DNA of 64,000 nt, taken from NCBI GenBank assembly GCA_017429695.1, contig JAFROK010000031.1:1-64000 (forward strand). The letters are read 5' to 3'. Below the pieces are notes generated by a model. That model searched no databases and was not told where the DNA came from. It worked only from the letters and a program-made list of their open reading frames with translations. Numbering within the stretch: the stretch's first letter is position 1; the number at the start of each line of letters is the position of its first letter. Made by a program: the position numbers and the translations under genes. Source of the DNA: Clostridia bacterium (GTDB taxonomy: Bacteria; Bacillota; Clostridia; Christensenellales; Aristaeellaceae). Positions 1-8,329 of this stretch are shown here, piece by piece.

Positions 1-175
1 AGGGCTCGCAACTGCGATGACCCTGTTGGACATGGGAGGTTCGTCACTGTAGTGTGAATTGGGCATGCAAGGACCGACATAGCATGACGCTTGTCCCTGT
101 ATATCCCAAAGCTACTACATCTTGCTCTTGAAGCATGGAACCTGTCTGTAGGAAGGCCCATCTGGTGGATGGCTC
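1..175 (+). ncRNA. Structured RNA candidate, 5' end possibly outside the window
   Basis: No reading frame survives here, but base pairing is dense. TCGC (6-9) pairs with GCGA (14-17) inside GGG (2-4)/CCC (21-23). TGTTGG (24-29) pairs with CCGACA (74-79), and CATGC (64-68) pairs with GCATG (82-86); the last two interleave, which is a pseudoknot. Further hairpins are CAC/GTG (45-54), TGCT/AGCA (123-135), CTACA (115-119)/TGTAG (147-151) and CCATC/GATGG (158-172). Size, pseudoknot and host group would suit the raiA RNA class of Firmicutes and Actinobacteria, but I recall that consensus too poorly to assign it. A transposon-associated omega RNA is another option. The strand is a guess. Confidence 0.45.
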
Positions 176-234
176 GGTGAAAAAAGTGTTGATTCTACTG
201 AATTTTATACTTGACATTATGGGGAGGAATCAAT

Positions 235-777
235 ATGAGCCAGAATAAATATGCCGGAACTGAAACAGAAAAAAACGTGCTGGCTGCTTTTGCAGGTGAA
301 TCACAGGCAAGAAACAAATACACCTATTTTGCTTCCAAGGCAAAAAAGGAAGGATATGAGCAAATAGCTGCCCTGTTTCTGAAAACTGCAGAAAATGAAA
401 AAGAACATGCCAAACTTTGGTTCAAAGCACTGGATGGTATCGGAACAACCGAAGAAAACCTTGCCGCAGCAGCAGACGGCGAAAACTACGAATGGACCGA
501 TATGTACGAAGGATTTGCGGTAACAGCTGAAAAAGAAGGCTTTCCTGAACTGGCCGCCCAGTTCCGCGGTGTTGCTGCGATTGAAAAAGCGCATGAGGAA
601 AGATACCGGGCCCTTCTGAATAATCTGGAGACCCGGAAAGTGTTTGAAAAAAGCGAAGTTAAGGTCTGGGAATGCCGCAACTGCGGACATATTGTTATCG
701 GCACCAAAGCGCCGGATATATGTCCTGTCTGCGCGCATCCGCAGAGCTATTTCGAGATCCAGGAAAAGAATTATTGA
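235..777 (+). CDS. rbr: Rubrerythrin
   Basis: A 180-residue non-haem iron protein that reduces hydrogen peroxide in the cytoplasm of anaerobes, using electrons from rubredoxin or NADH-linked reductases. An N-terminal ferritin-like four-helix domain (about 1-140) carries the diiron ligands, including Glu22 and the later EKEHAKLW and EKAHEERY helices. A C-terminal rubredoxin-like domain binds one iron through Cys147, Cys150, Cys163 and Cys166. Length is normal. The ATG at 235 is preferred to the upstream in-frame TTG at 211 because GGGGAGGA lies at the right distance before it. It stands alone between the structured RNA and the transketolase promoter; no canonical promoter of its own is clear. 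Confidence 0.96.
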   Translation: MSQNKYAGTETEKNVLAAFAGESQARNKYTYFASKAKKEGYEQIAALFLKTAENEKEHAKLWFKALDGIGTTEENLAAAADGENYEWTDMYEGFAVTAEKEGFPELAAQFRGVAAIEKAHEERYRALLNNLETRKVFEKSEVKVWECRNCGHIVIGTKAPDICPVCAHPQSYFEIQEKNY

Positions 778-791
778 TATATCACAGTTTA

Positions 792-820
792 TTGACAATT
801 CAGCAGACGAAACATATAAT
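792..820 (+). promoter_or_regulatory. Consensus sigma-A promoter for the transketolase genes
   Basis: TTGACA (792-797), a 17-base spacer and TATAAT (815-820) match the housekeeping consensus at every position. It lies 41 bases before the start of the transketolase N-terminal subunit and just after the rubrerythrin stop, so the two split-transketolase genes probably form a strongly expressed unit of their own. Confidence 0.85.
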
Positions 821-861
821 TTCATTTGTTCGGACTAATGATTTCCGGGGAGGTAATGGAT

Positions 862-1677
862 ATGGATATTCAGACATTGGAAAAACATGCCCGTCAGGTT
901 CGCCGCGATATTATTACGATGGTGAGCAAGGCCGGTGCCGGACATCCGGGCGGCTCTCTGAGCTGTACGGACGCACTGGTTGCACTGTATTTCGAAGTAA
1001 TGAAAAACATTGATCCGAAAGATGACAAAAACCCCAACCGGGATCGTTTTGTCCTCTCCAAAGGTCATGCTGCCCCTGCTTTGTACGGAACGCTTTGTGA
1101 ACGCGGATATTTCGGCAGGGAAGAATTTGACCTGTTCCGCCAGCTTCACGGCATCCTGCAGGGCCATCCGGACATTAAAAAATGCCCTGGAGTAGATGCC
1201 AGCACCGGATCACTGGGTCAGGGAATATCCATTGCGGTCGGTATGGCGCTCGGAGCTAAATATACCGGAAATCCCTGCCATGTTTATACTGTGGTCGGAG
1301 ACGGAGAAAGTCAGGAAGGCCTTGTATGGGAAGCCAGTATGGCGGCTGCCCATTATAAACTGGACAATCTGACTGTTATTCTTGATCATAACGGTATGCA
1401 GATTGACGGAACGAACGATGAAGTGATGAGCCTGGGCGATATCAAAGCCAAAGCTCTGGCGTTCGGATATGATGTAATTGAAGTGGCAGACGGAAACGAT
1501 ATGCAGCAGGTGCTTGATGCTTTGCACGCACCGGCATGCCCCGGCAAGCCCCGCTATATTATTCTGAATACACTTAAAGGCAAAGGCGTCAGTTTCATGG
1601 AAGGCCAGGTGGGCTGGCACGGCAAAGCACCGAATGCAGAACAGACCGAACAGGCGCTGAAAGATTTGGAGGACTGA
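862..1677 (+). CDS. Transketolase, N-terminal subunit
   Basis: The thiamine-diphosphate-binding half of a split transketolase, 271 residues. With the next gene it forms the enzyme that moves two-carbon ketol units between sugar phosphates in the non-oxidative pentose phosphate pathway. The thiamine/metal motif is seen as GDGESQEGLVWEA followed by the DHNGMQIDG region, and the AGHPGGSLS and KGHAAPALY segments are typical. The ATG at 862 is chosen because GGGGAGG (847-853) sits 8 bases before it; the in-frame ATG at 856 would have only 2 bases of spacing. The C-terminal subunit follows after 4 bases, so translation is probably coupled. Splitting into two genes is common in Firmicutes. Confidence 0.95.
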   Translation: MDIQTLEKHARQVRRDIITMVSKAGAGHPGGSLSCTDALVALYFEVMKNIDPKDDKNPNRDRFVLSKGHAAPALYGTLCERGYFGREEFDLFRQLHGILQGHPDIKKCPGVDASTGSLGQGISIAVGMALGAKYTGNPCHVYTVVGDGESQEGLVWEASMAAAHYKLDNLTVILDHNGMQIDGTNDEVMSLGDIKAKALAFGYDVIEVADGNDMQQVLDALHAPACPGKPRYIILNTLKGKGVSFMEGQVGWHGKAPNAEQTEQALKDLED

Positions 1678-1681
1678 AAAA

Positions 1682-2599
1682 ATGGAAAAGAAAGCAGTTC
1701 GTGTTGCCTATGGCGAAGCGCTCGTTAAACTGGGCGAACATAATGAGAAAGTCGTTGTTCTGGATGCGGACCTGGCCGCTGCAACGATGACCGGTGCATT
1801 TAAAAAGGCTTATCCCGATCGCTTTTTTGACTGTGGTATCGCAGAAGCCAACATGGTTGATATGGCCGCCGGAATGAGCACAATGGGATTGATTCCCTTC
1901 TGTTCAACGTTTGCTGTATTTGCCGGGAGAAACTATGATCAGATCCGTAACGGTGTCTGTTATCCGAAATTCAACGTAAAATTCGGGTTCAGCCATGCCG
2001 GGATTACCCTGGGAGAAGACGGAGGCAGCCACCAGGCAATTGAAGACCTGGCGCTGATGCGCGTGCTGCCGAATATGACTGTTTTTGTTCCGTCCGACGC
2101 CAACGAATGTTATCAGTGCGTGGAAGCTGCCGCCAAAATTGAAGGCCCTGTTTATATCAGAACAGCTCGCCTGGCTTCTCCTGTATATGATCCGAGACCA
2201 TTTACAGTTGGTAAAGGCACAGTTATCAAAGACGGAAAAGACTGTGTTATTTTCACCTGCGGCATCATGATGGAACATACGCTTGAAGCAGTTGAAATCC
2301 TTGGTTCAAAGGGAATCGATGCTGCGCTTGTTTCCTTCCATACGCTGAAACCGTTTGATGATAATCTTGCACGTGAATACACCGCAAAATGCAAAAAAGT
2401 ATTCACCGTTGAAGAACATTCTGTCATCGGTGGACTTGGAGATACAGTAGCTTCTGCTGTAATCGGAAAAGGTGTTGAATATTTCGAAAAGATCGGCATT
2501 AACGATATTTTCGGTCAGAGCGGCAAACCTGCAGATCTTTTAAAGGAATACGGACTGACAGGTCCGCAGATTGCTGAAAGAATTGCAAAAGCATTCTGA
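1682..2599 (+). CDS. Transketolase, C-terminal subunit
   Basis: The second half of the split transketolase, 305 residues, with the pyrimidine-binding and C-terminal transketolase domains. The CGIAEANMVDMAAGMS segment contains the catalytic Glu that activates thiamine, and HAGITLGEDGGSHQA is the conserved loop facing the cofactor. Residues from about 190 onward form the Rossmann-like C-terminal domain with FTVEEHSVIGGLG. It begins 4 bases after the N-terminal subunit and both are read from the promoter at 792-820. A stem-loop follows. The related DXS at 17058 is a single full-length chain, so confusion between the two is unlikely. Confidence 0.95.
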   Translation: MEKKAVRVAYGEALVKLGEHNEKVVVLDADLAAATMTGAFKKAYPDRFFDCGIAEANMVDMAAGMSTMGLIPFCSTFAVFAGRNYDQIRNGVCYPKFNVKFGFSHAGITLGEDGGSHQAIEDLALMRVLPNMTVFVPSDANECYQCVEAAAKIEGPVYIRTARLASPVYDPRPFTVGKGTVIKDGKDCVIFTCGIMMEHTLEAVEILGSKGIDAALVSFHTLKPFDDNLAREYTAKCKKVFTVEEHSVIGGLGDTVASAVIGKGVEYFEKIGINDIFGQSGKPADLLKEYGLTGPQIAERIAKAF

Positions 2600-2617
2600 G
2601 AAATGTTCGATTTTCAA

Positions 2618-2649
2618 CCGACCCTTTCCGCTGTATCGGAAGGGGTCGG
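2618..2649 (+). terminator. Stem-loop after the transketolase genes
   Basis: CCGACCCTTTCCG (2618-2630) pairs with CGGAAGGGGTCGG (2637-2649), 13 pairs including one G-U, around a 6-base loop. The bases after it (TGTGTATATTC) are only partly T, so it is a weak or processed terminator rather than a textbook one. Confidence 0.55.
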
Positions 2650-2682
2650 TGTGTATATTCTCTGAAAGAAGATGAACCGTTT

Positions 2683-3552
2683 ATGCCATATGCATTCATA
2701 ATGAATCCAACAGCAGGCAACGGTTATGCAAAGCAGGTAATGAAACAGATTGCCGGCATGCTGGATGAATGGCGGATGGAATACCGAATTCTTGAAACAA
2801 CGGCTCCCGGCGATGCGACAGAAATGGCCGGAAAACTTGCGGACAATCCGAAAATATCCGCTGTAATCGCTGTCGGGGGAGACGGAACGGCTTCCGAAGT
2901 AGCAGCCGGTCTGGTCGGAACGGGGAAAACCATGGGAATTATTCCCGCCGGAACAGGCAATGATTTTATCAAAACCGTCCGCATTCCCAAGGATCCGTCA
3001 GCAGCGATGAAATTTATGCTGGACAGACCGCCGCGTCCGGTGGATACAGGGGAAATCAACGGCAGTTTTTTTCTGAATGTTTGCGGAACCGGATTTGATG
3101 TGACTGTTCTGGAATGCGCTGAAGAAAAAAAGAAGAAATACCGTGGACTGATGCCATATTTCCTCGGACTGCTGCAGGCGATACGTGTTTATGAGCCGTC
3201 GAAACTGCAGATCATTTTTAATGAACGGGATGAAAACGGTGAATATCTCGTATGTTCCATCGCGAACGGAAAAATTATCGGGGGCGGTATTCCGATCTGC
3301 CCTGAAGCCAATGTTCATGACGGAAAGCTGGATCTTGTTATGATCCGGAATGTCCCAAGATGGAGAATTCCATTTTATCTTCCGGGATTGATGATGTCAA
3401 AAGACCTGACATTCCGCATTACCGAACATGTAAAAACAAATGCTGTAACCATTCGCGGAAAAGGGCTTAAGTTCAACATTGACGGTGAAATACGGCGTAT
3501 GGATGAGGCCAGTTTTATTATCAGGCCTGAATCACTAATGCTGATTTGTTGA
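2683..3552 (+). CDS. Diacylglycerol kinase-family lipid kinase (YegS/DgkB-like)
   Basis: A soluble lipid kinase of 289 residues that probably phosphorylates diacylglycerol or a related lipid at the inner membrane face, recycling it into phospholipid or lipoteichoic acid turnover. The N-terminal catalytic domain shows the family nucleotide motif VGGDGTASEV near residue 67 and PAGTGNDFIK near 88. The C-terminal beta-sandwich domain contains IPICPEANVHDGKLD and the FNIDGE segment. Size is normal. No strong Shine-Dalgarno precedes the ATG, only AGAAGAT. The exact lipid cannot be read from sequence; sphingoid-base or multi-substrate activity is possible in this family. Confidence 0.9.
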   Translation: MPYAFIMNPTAGNGYAKQVMKQIAGMLDEWRMEYRILETTAPGDATEMAGKLADNPKISAVIAVGGDGTASEVAAGLVGTGKTMGIIPAGTGNDFIKTVRIPKDPSAAMKFMLDRPPRPVDTGEINGSFFLNVCGTGFDVTVLECAEEKKKKYRGLMPYFLGLLQAIRVYEPSKLQIIFNERDENGEYLVCSIANGKIIGGGIPICPEANVHDGKLDLVMIRNVPRWRIPFYLPGLMMSKDLTFRITEHVKTNAVTIRGKGLKFNIDGEIRRMDEASFIIRPESLMLIC

Positions 3553-3630
3553 CAGATTCTATTTTTATCTGCATACGATCAGACAGTTTCGATACTGAAA
3601 ATAATTAAATGTATTCCGGAGATGATCAAT

Positions 3631-4245
3631 ATGCCAGAAATCGGTCAAAACCTGAAGGGATTGGTTTTAAAGGGAATAGATGCCATCGGAAATACAGCCT
3701 CCAGCCTGGCATCCACTACGCGCCAGAAAGTTAACGGAATGGCCATGAAGGGAAAAAGAAGCGACCTTCTGGAGGCACTTGGCGAAAAAATATATGCAGC
3801 ATGGGTTGACGGAGCTCAGTTTTCCGATGAAATTACGGAAATCCTTCATGAGATCATGCGCCTAGATGAAGAGCTGAAAAATTTGGAAAAGGACGAAAAA
3901 GCTGAAAAAGACGTTCGATCTGAAGAAAGCATGCAACCGGAAGATCATGCCAATTCCGATACTGTTTCTGAATATAAAACCGAACCAGATCAGGCAGAAA
4001 AGCGACAGATTCCGGTGATTGACGTTCCAAAAACTGAAGAAGAACCGGTAAAGAAACCGTTAATGAGCGATGCAATCGACCAGCTTTTTGGTGAAAAACC
4101 CCAGATGGATGAAATGGCCGGCAAAATCAACTCTTCCCTTGATGAAATGGGCAAACAACTGCTTCAGTTTTCTAATGATTTCGGTAATAAGCTTTCTGAT
4201 ATGGCTGATGATATCATGAAAGATGAACAGAAAACCAATCAATAA
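3631..4245 (+). CDS. Unknown coiled-coil, acidic protein
   Basis: A 204-residue protein I do not recognise. The N-terminal third (to about 50) is basic and Ser/Thr/Ala-rich. It is followed by a helical stretch with heptad-like spacing (EITEILHEIMRLDEELKNL) and a highly acidic, charged linker (about 90-145). An amphipathic C-terminal helix holds MDEMAGKIN and MGKQLLQFSNDF. There is no signal peptide, membrane segment or cysteine motif. The ATG at 3631 is chosen over the one at 3622 because GGAG at 3618-3621 then has 9-base spacing. It lies between a lipid kinase and a surface protein and may act at the envelope, but that is only context. Confidence 0.8.
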   Translation: MPEIGQNLKGLVLKGIDAIGNTASSLASTTRQKVNGMAMKGKRSDLLEALGEKIYAAWVDGAQFSDEITEILHEIMRLDEELKNLEKDEKAEKDVRSEESMQPEDHANSDTVSEYKTEPDQAEKRQIPVIDVPKTEEEPVKKPLMSDAIDQLFGEKPQMDEMAGKINSSLDEMGKQLLQFSNDFGNKLSDMADDIMKDEQKTNQ

Positions 4246-4266
4246 GCAGAGAAACGGAGATATTGG

Positions 4267-4857
4267 ATGAACAGACGGTTTTGGGCAATCGTCACAATCA
4301 CAGTTATGCTTCTTTTTAACGGCGCTTCGATGGCTGAAAGCAGTCCGTCCGTTATGTCATCCAGCATATACCGGACAGACTGGCAATGGAAAGCAGGGGA
4401 AGGCGGCGCAGTAACATTTGAAGGCAATGTCATCTGTGAAAATGTCAGTGATAGCAATCCACTGATTCTGCGGCTGTCTGCAGATAATATCAAACCCGAA
4501 TCGGATCTGTCCGAACCCGTATTCAAAAAAATCAACGAAAAAAACCAGGGAAACCGTCATCCGCCAAAAGAAGTGACGATTACATCTTCTGAACAGGCAA
4601 TCCGCTTTTCAGGATATTGGACATTACCGGAAGCTACCAGGATCGACGAGGCTTTGATCCATTTGAAAATATACGACCGGAATGAACAGCTTCTGTCAGA
4701 ATCTGAACTGTTGCTGAAAAATGATCAGATTCTGATCGGAAACACCGAATCAAGACTTCCGGAAACCGGAAATCTGATAAAAATACTGTTTGCTGCTGCA
4801 GCATTCATCTGGATTCTTGCTGTGGTGCGAATCATCCGTAACAGAAAGAGGAGATAA
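4267..4857 (+). CDS. Small LPETG cell-wall-anchored protein
   Basis: A 196-residue exported protein that carries a complete sortase sorting signal: LPETG at 164-168, a hydrophobic stretch (about 170-189) and a basic tail ending RNRKRR. The N-terminus is a signal peptide with a basic start, a hydrophobic core and a likely cut after GASMA (about residue 22). The exposed middle, roughly 140 residues, looks beta-rich and resembles no domain I know. Sortase would cut between Thr and Gly and join it to peptidoglycan; no sortase gene is in the window. It sits 21 bases after the unknown coiled-coil gene and 3 bases before cysS, an odd operon partner for a housekeeping synthetase. Confidence 0.85.
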   Translation: MNRRFWAIVTITVMLLFNGASMAESSPSVMSSSIYRTDWQWKAGEGGAVTFEGNVICENVSDSNPLILRLSADNIKPESDLSEPVFKKINEKNQGNRHPPKEVTITSSEQAIRFSGYWTLPEATRIDEALIHLKIYDRNEQLLSESELLLKNDQILIGNTESRLPETGNLIKILFAAAAFIWILAVVRIIRNRKRR

Positions 4858-4860
4858 GAA

Positions 4861-6267
4861 ATGTATATTTACAACAGCATGACACGGAAAAAACAGGAGT
4901 TCCAACCGCTTCATGAAGGGAAAGCAGGGATTTATGCGTGCGGTCCGACCGTATATGATTATTTTCATATCGGCAACGCCAGACCGTTTATCACTTTTGA
5001 TGTGCTTCGCCGGCAGCTTGAACGCGAAGGATATGAAGTTACTTTTGTTCAGAATTTTACAGATATTGATGATAAAATGATCCGTCGTGCCAATGAAGAA
5101 GGAATTACCGTAAAAGAACTGGCAGACCGTTTTATCGGCGAATACTGGAAGGATGCCAAAGCACTTGGAATCCGACCTGCGACTGTCCACCCCAAAGCAA
5201 CAGAACATATTCCGGAGATCATTTCTCTGATCAGCCGGCTGATTGAAAATGGTCATGCCTATGCCGTTCCCGGCGGTGATGTATATTACCGCGTTTCTGC
5301 GTTCCCCGGTTACGGAAAACTGTCCGGTCAGCGGATGGAAGACCGTGAAACTGGAGCCAGTGAACGCCTGAATGTTGAAACCGACAAGGAAAATCCTGAA
5401 GATTTTGCTTTGTGGAAAGCACAGAAACCCGGGGAACCGGCGTGGGAAAGCCCATGGGGAATGGGACGGCCTGGATGGCATATTGAATGCAGTGCGATGA
5501 GCATGAAATATCTGGGAGAAACATTTGATATTCACTGCGGCGGAAAGGATTTACTGTTCCCTCATCATGAGAATGAAATTGCCCAGAGTGAAGGCGCTAC
5601 AGGAAAACCTTATGTCCGTTACTGGATGCATAACGGGTTTATCAATATTGACAACGAGAAAATGAGCAAAAGCAAGGGGAACTTTTTTACGATCCGTGAC
5701 ATAGCCAGGGAATTTGATCTGGAAGCAGTACGTCTGTTTATGCTGAGTGCCCATTACCGCAGTCCGATCAATTTCAGCCGGGACCAGATTGAAGCTGCAA
5801 ATGCCAGCCTGAATCGTTTATACACAGCAAGAGATCATCTGCTTTTCCTGAAGGAAAGCGGAGAGAAGCGCGACCTGAATGAAGACGAAACCGCATTTAC
5901 ACTGCGTTTGAAAAACTATGAAAAGCGCTTTGATGATGCGATGGATGATGATCTAAATACCGCAGATGCGTTAGGCGCAATTTTCGAACTGGTGAAGGAT
6001 GCCAATGTCTCACTTGGAGATCATGTTTCCACTGCGGCAGCAGAAGCCGCATTGGAAAGCCTGAACGCGCTATGCGGCGTTCTTGGCTTCCTTACAAAGG
6101 AAAGCGATAAACTGCCTGATGATATTATGGCACTGGTTATGGAGCGGGAAGAAGCCAGAAAGAATAAGAATTGGGCCCGCAGCGATGAATTGCGCGCCGC
6201 TATTCAGGCGGCTGGATATATCCTGGAAGATACAAAACAGGGACAAAAGGTTCGAAAGGATGTATGA
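4861..6267 (+). CDS. cysS: Cysteine--tRNA ligase
   Basis: A class I aminoacyl-tRNA synthetase of 468 residues that charges tRNA-Cys in the cytoplasm. The HIGH-type motif is HIGN at 36-39 and the KMSKS loop is intact at 267-271. Zinc ligands that recognise the cysteine thiol are visible: Cys27 in YACGPT, the Cys of WHIECSAM, and the HHENE segment. A C-terminal helical DALR-type domain follows (about 340-468). It starts 3 bases after the LPETG gene and its stop overlaps the ComEA-like gene by 4 bases (ATGA), so expression is coupled across these genes. Confidence 0.98.
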   Translation: MYIYNSMTRKKQEFQPLHEGKAGIYACGPTVYDYFHIGNARPFITFDVLRRQLEREGYEVTFVQNFTDIDDKMIRRANEEGITVKELADRFIGEYWKDAKALGIRPATVHPKATEHIPEIISLISRLIENGHAYAVPGGDVYYRVSAFPGYGKLSGQRMEDRETGASERLNVETDKENPEDFALWKAQKPGEPAWESPWGMGRPGWHIECSAMSMKYLGETFDIHCGGKDLLFPHHENEIAQSEGATGKPYVRYWMHNGFINIDNEKMSKSKGNFFTIRDIAREFDLEAVRLFMLSAHYRSPINFSRDQIEAANASLNRLYTARDHLLFLKESGEKRDLNEDETAFTLRLKNYEKRFDDAMDDDLNTADALGAIFELVKDANVSLGDHVSTAAAEAALESLNALCGVLGFLTKESDKLPDDIMALVMEREEARKNKNWARSDELRAAIQAAGYILEDTKQGQKVRKDV

Positions 6268-6614
6268 ATAAGATAAGGAAAGCAATATACACAGGATTGA
6301 TGATCCTTATTGGGATCAGTATCCTTATTTATTCCGGACTTCGGTCTGTTCCTGATAAAAGAGAAACTTATGCAGGATCGGGAAGAATGTTAAGCTTAAC
6401 GCAGATAACAATGCCGGACGGAACAATCAGTGTCAATACAGCCGATCAGGATGAATTGACTGAGCTGTATGGAATTGGGGAAACACTTGCTGCCATGATC
6501 ATGGATGAACGGATAAAAAACGGCGACTACCGGTATCCGGAAGACCTGACTGCAGTAAAAGGGATCGGAATGAAAAAGCTGGAAGGCTTCCGGGATTACA
6601 TCAATCTTAACTGA
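6264..6614 (+). CDS. ComEA-like helix-hairpin-helix protein
   Basis: A 116-residue membrane-anchored DNA-binding protein. One hydrophobic segment (about 8-26, TGLMILIGISILIYSG) anchors it. The C-terminal half (about 54-115) is a double helix-hairpin-helix of the ComEA type, with VNTADQDELTELYGIGETLA and the second hairpin TAVKGIGMKKLEGF. ComEA binds incoming DNA outside the membrane during natural transformation. This copy is short and lacks the SLBB-like domain found between membrane segment and HhH in many ComEA proteins. It overlaps cysS by 4 bases. No comEC is nearby, but comM and dprA lie further along, so competence is possible though not shown. Confidence 0.85.
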   Translation: MNKIRKAIYTGLMILIGISILIYSGLRSVPDKRETYAGSGRMLSLTQITMPDGTISVNTADQDELTELYGIGETLAAMIMDERIKNGDYRYPEDLTAVKGIGMKKLEGFRDYINLN

Positions 6615-6652
6615 AAACATTTTATTCAGCAGACGAACGGAGGATAAAGCGC

Positions 6653-8278
6653 ATGGCCTATCGCGCCCTTTACCGGCAGTGGAGACCAAAGGACTTTTCC
6701 CATATGGTCGGACAGAAAGCAATCGTTGAAACACTGCGAAATCAGGTAAACAATGACAGAATTGCACATGCATATCTGTTCTGCGGTAGTCGCGGTACGG
6801 GAAAAACTTCAACGGCCAAAATTCTGGCAAAGGCGATCAACTGTGAACATCCGATTAACGGGGATCCATGCGGTGAATGTGCAAACTGCCTGAGAATGGA
6901 AAAAGATGAAAGCCTTGATATCATTGAAATTGACGCTGCGAGCAACAACGGTGTAGATGAAATGCGGGATTTGCGTGATACGGTTAAATATCCGCCGCAA
7001 TTTGGCAGATATAAAGTCTATATCATAGATGAAGTTCATATGCTCAGCACTTCTGCCTTCAACGCGCTGCTGAAAACACTCGAAGAACCACCTGCCCATA
7101 TTGTTTTTATTCTTGCCACTACGGAACCGCAGAAACTTCCGGAAACAATTCTGAGCAGATGCCAGCGCTTTGATTTCGGACGAATTGCAACAGATGATAT
7201 CGCTTCCCGGCTTAAGGAAGCATCTGTAGGAGCCGGAGCAAATGTATCTGACGGTGCGCTGATGACAATTGCCAGAGCAGCTGAAGGCGGAATGCGGGAC
7301 GCATTGAGCATCCTGGATATGTGCCTTGGCTATGGGAATCAGATCGATGAGTCGATGGTCCGCCGGATTCTGGGAACCTGCGATTCATCATTTCTTTTCC
7401 GTTTTGGAAACGCACTGGCTGATGAAGATACAGGAACTGTTTTCCGGATGATTGATGAATTGATGCGGGACGGCAGAGATCCTGCCGTTTTTTCAAAGGA
7501 CGTCAGCCACCATATCCGCTGCCTGATGCTGGCCAAATGCTGTCCGGATGAGATGGAATCTATTCTTGACCTGACAGCTGAAGCAACCAGCGATTATCTG
7601 GAACAGGCAAAACGCTTTACAATCAGTCGCCTGATGCGGATTCTGGAGATATATATGTCGCTGGAAACCGATATGCGGTTTTCCGGTTCTCCGCGTACAG
7701 CACTTGAAAATGCATCCCTTAAATGTTGTATCCGGACAAAGGAAACAGATACACAGGCATTGAACGACAGAATCGATGAACTGGAAAATAGGCTTCTTGC
7801 ATTATCTGAGCAGATTCAAAACGGAATTGCTTATTCGTTGACTGCTCCTGCCAAAAGCAAGACAATCAGGCCAACAGAAGAAAAACCAGTAACAAAAGAC
7901 CCGAATTTGCAGCGAAATAATCCTGCCATGGCCGACAGTGAAAAATCTGCTGTCTGGGGCGCTTTGATGAAACAGTATCAGAAAACGGATCCCGGAATAT
8001 GGAGTATGCTCAGTCACGGACAGATCGTTGATGCCGGTTCCGATATTTTTCGGTGGCAACCAAAGACACCGGGCGATGACTTCTTTATCACAACGATCAG
8101 CCGCGAATCTTCGAGAAAAAAGATCCAGGAGACTTTATCAGAACTGATGGGCCATGAATGTACATTTGAAGCAGTTCCACGGGATGCCGGACCGGGCAAA
8201 CAGGATGAATCTGAAAGTAATTATATCAACAAATTATATGAAACATTCGGACAGAAAAAAGTCGTTGTAAAAGAATAA
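6653..8278 (+). CDS. dnaX: DNA polymerase III subunit gamma/tau
   Basis: The ATPase of the sliding-clamp loader, 541 residues. It loads beta clamps on DNA and links polymerase cores at the fork. The AAA+ domain has Walker A GSRGTGKT (45-52), a zinc module using Cys64, Cys73, Cys76 and Cys79, Walker B in YIIDEVHM near 125, and the arginine-finger sensor SRCQRF. The collar domain follows to about 370, then a charged linker and a C-terminal domain (about 430-541) typical of tau. I see no slippery run that would suggest programmed frameshifting. Many Firmicutes have yaaK and recR after dnaX; here a terminator and convergent yajC follow instead. Confidence 0.97.
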   Translation: MAYRALYRQWRPKDFSHMVGQKAIVETLRNQVNNDRIAHAYLFCGSRGTGKTSTAKILAKAINCEHPINGDPCGECANCLRMEKDESLDIIEIDAASNNGVDEMRDLRDTVKYPPQFGRYKVYIIDEVHMLSTSAFNALLKTLEEPPAHIVFILATTEPQKLPETILSRCQRFDFGRIATDDIASRLKEASVGAGANVSDGALMTIARAAEGGMRDALSILDMCLGYGNQIDESMVRRILGTCDSSFLFRFGNALADEDTGTVFRMIDELMRDGRDPAVFSKDVSHHIRCLMLAKCCPDEMESILDLTAEATSDYLEQAKRFTISRLMRILEIYMSLETDMRFSGSPRTALENASLKCCIRTKETDTQALNDRIDELENRLLALSEQIQNGIAYSLTAPAKSKTIRPTEEKPVTKDPNLQRNNPAMADSEKSAVWGALMKQYQKTDPGIWSMLSHGQIVDAGSDIFRWQPKTPGDDFFITTISRESSRKKIQETLSELMGHECTFEAVPRDAGPGKQDESESNYINKLYETFGQKKVVVKE

Positions 8279-8291
8279 GATCGAAAAAAAA

Positions 8292-8319
8292 CAGCCTGCA
8301 TCAGCGCAGGCTGCTTTTT
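8292..8319. terminator. Bidirectional terminator between dnaX and yajC
   Basis: CAGCCTGC (8292-8299) pairs with GCAGGCTG (8306-8313). It is flanked by a T run on the right and an A run on the left, so it can stop dnaX transcripts on the plus strand and yajC transcripts on the minus strand. The two genes converge on it. Confidence 0.9.
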
Positions 8320-8329
8320 TATGAACAGC

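Noticed and set aside
189..211. Possible rubrerythrin promoter TTGATT...TATACT
   Set aside because: The spacing is only 11 bases, too short for a sigma-A promoter, and no alternative -35 lies 17 bases upstream of TATACT.
301..825. Long open frame on the minus strand over rubrerythrin
   Set aside because: It mirrors the codon pattern of rbr, has no ribosome site and no recognisable protein; rbr itself is a full family match.
3549..3577. TTGACA overlapping the lipid kinase stop as a promoter for the coiled-coil gene
   Set aside because: The best -10 (TACGAT) needs a 19-base spacer, and 17 bases gives CATACG; too weak to list as a feature.
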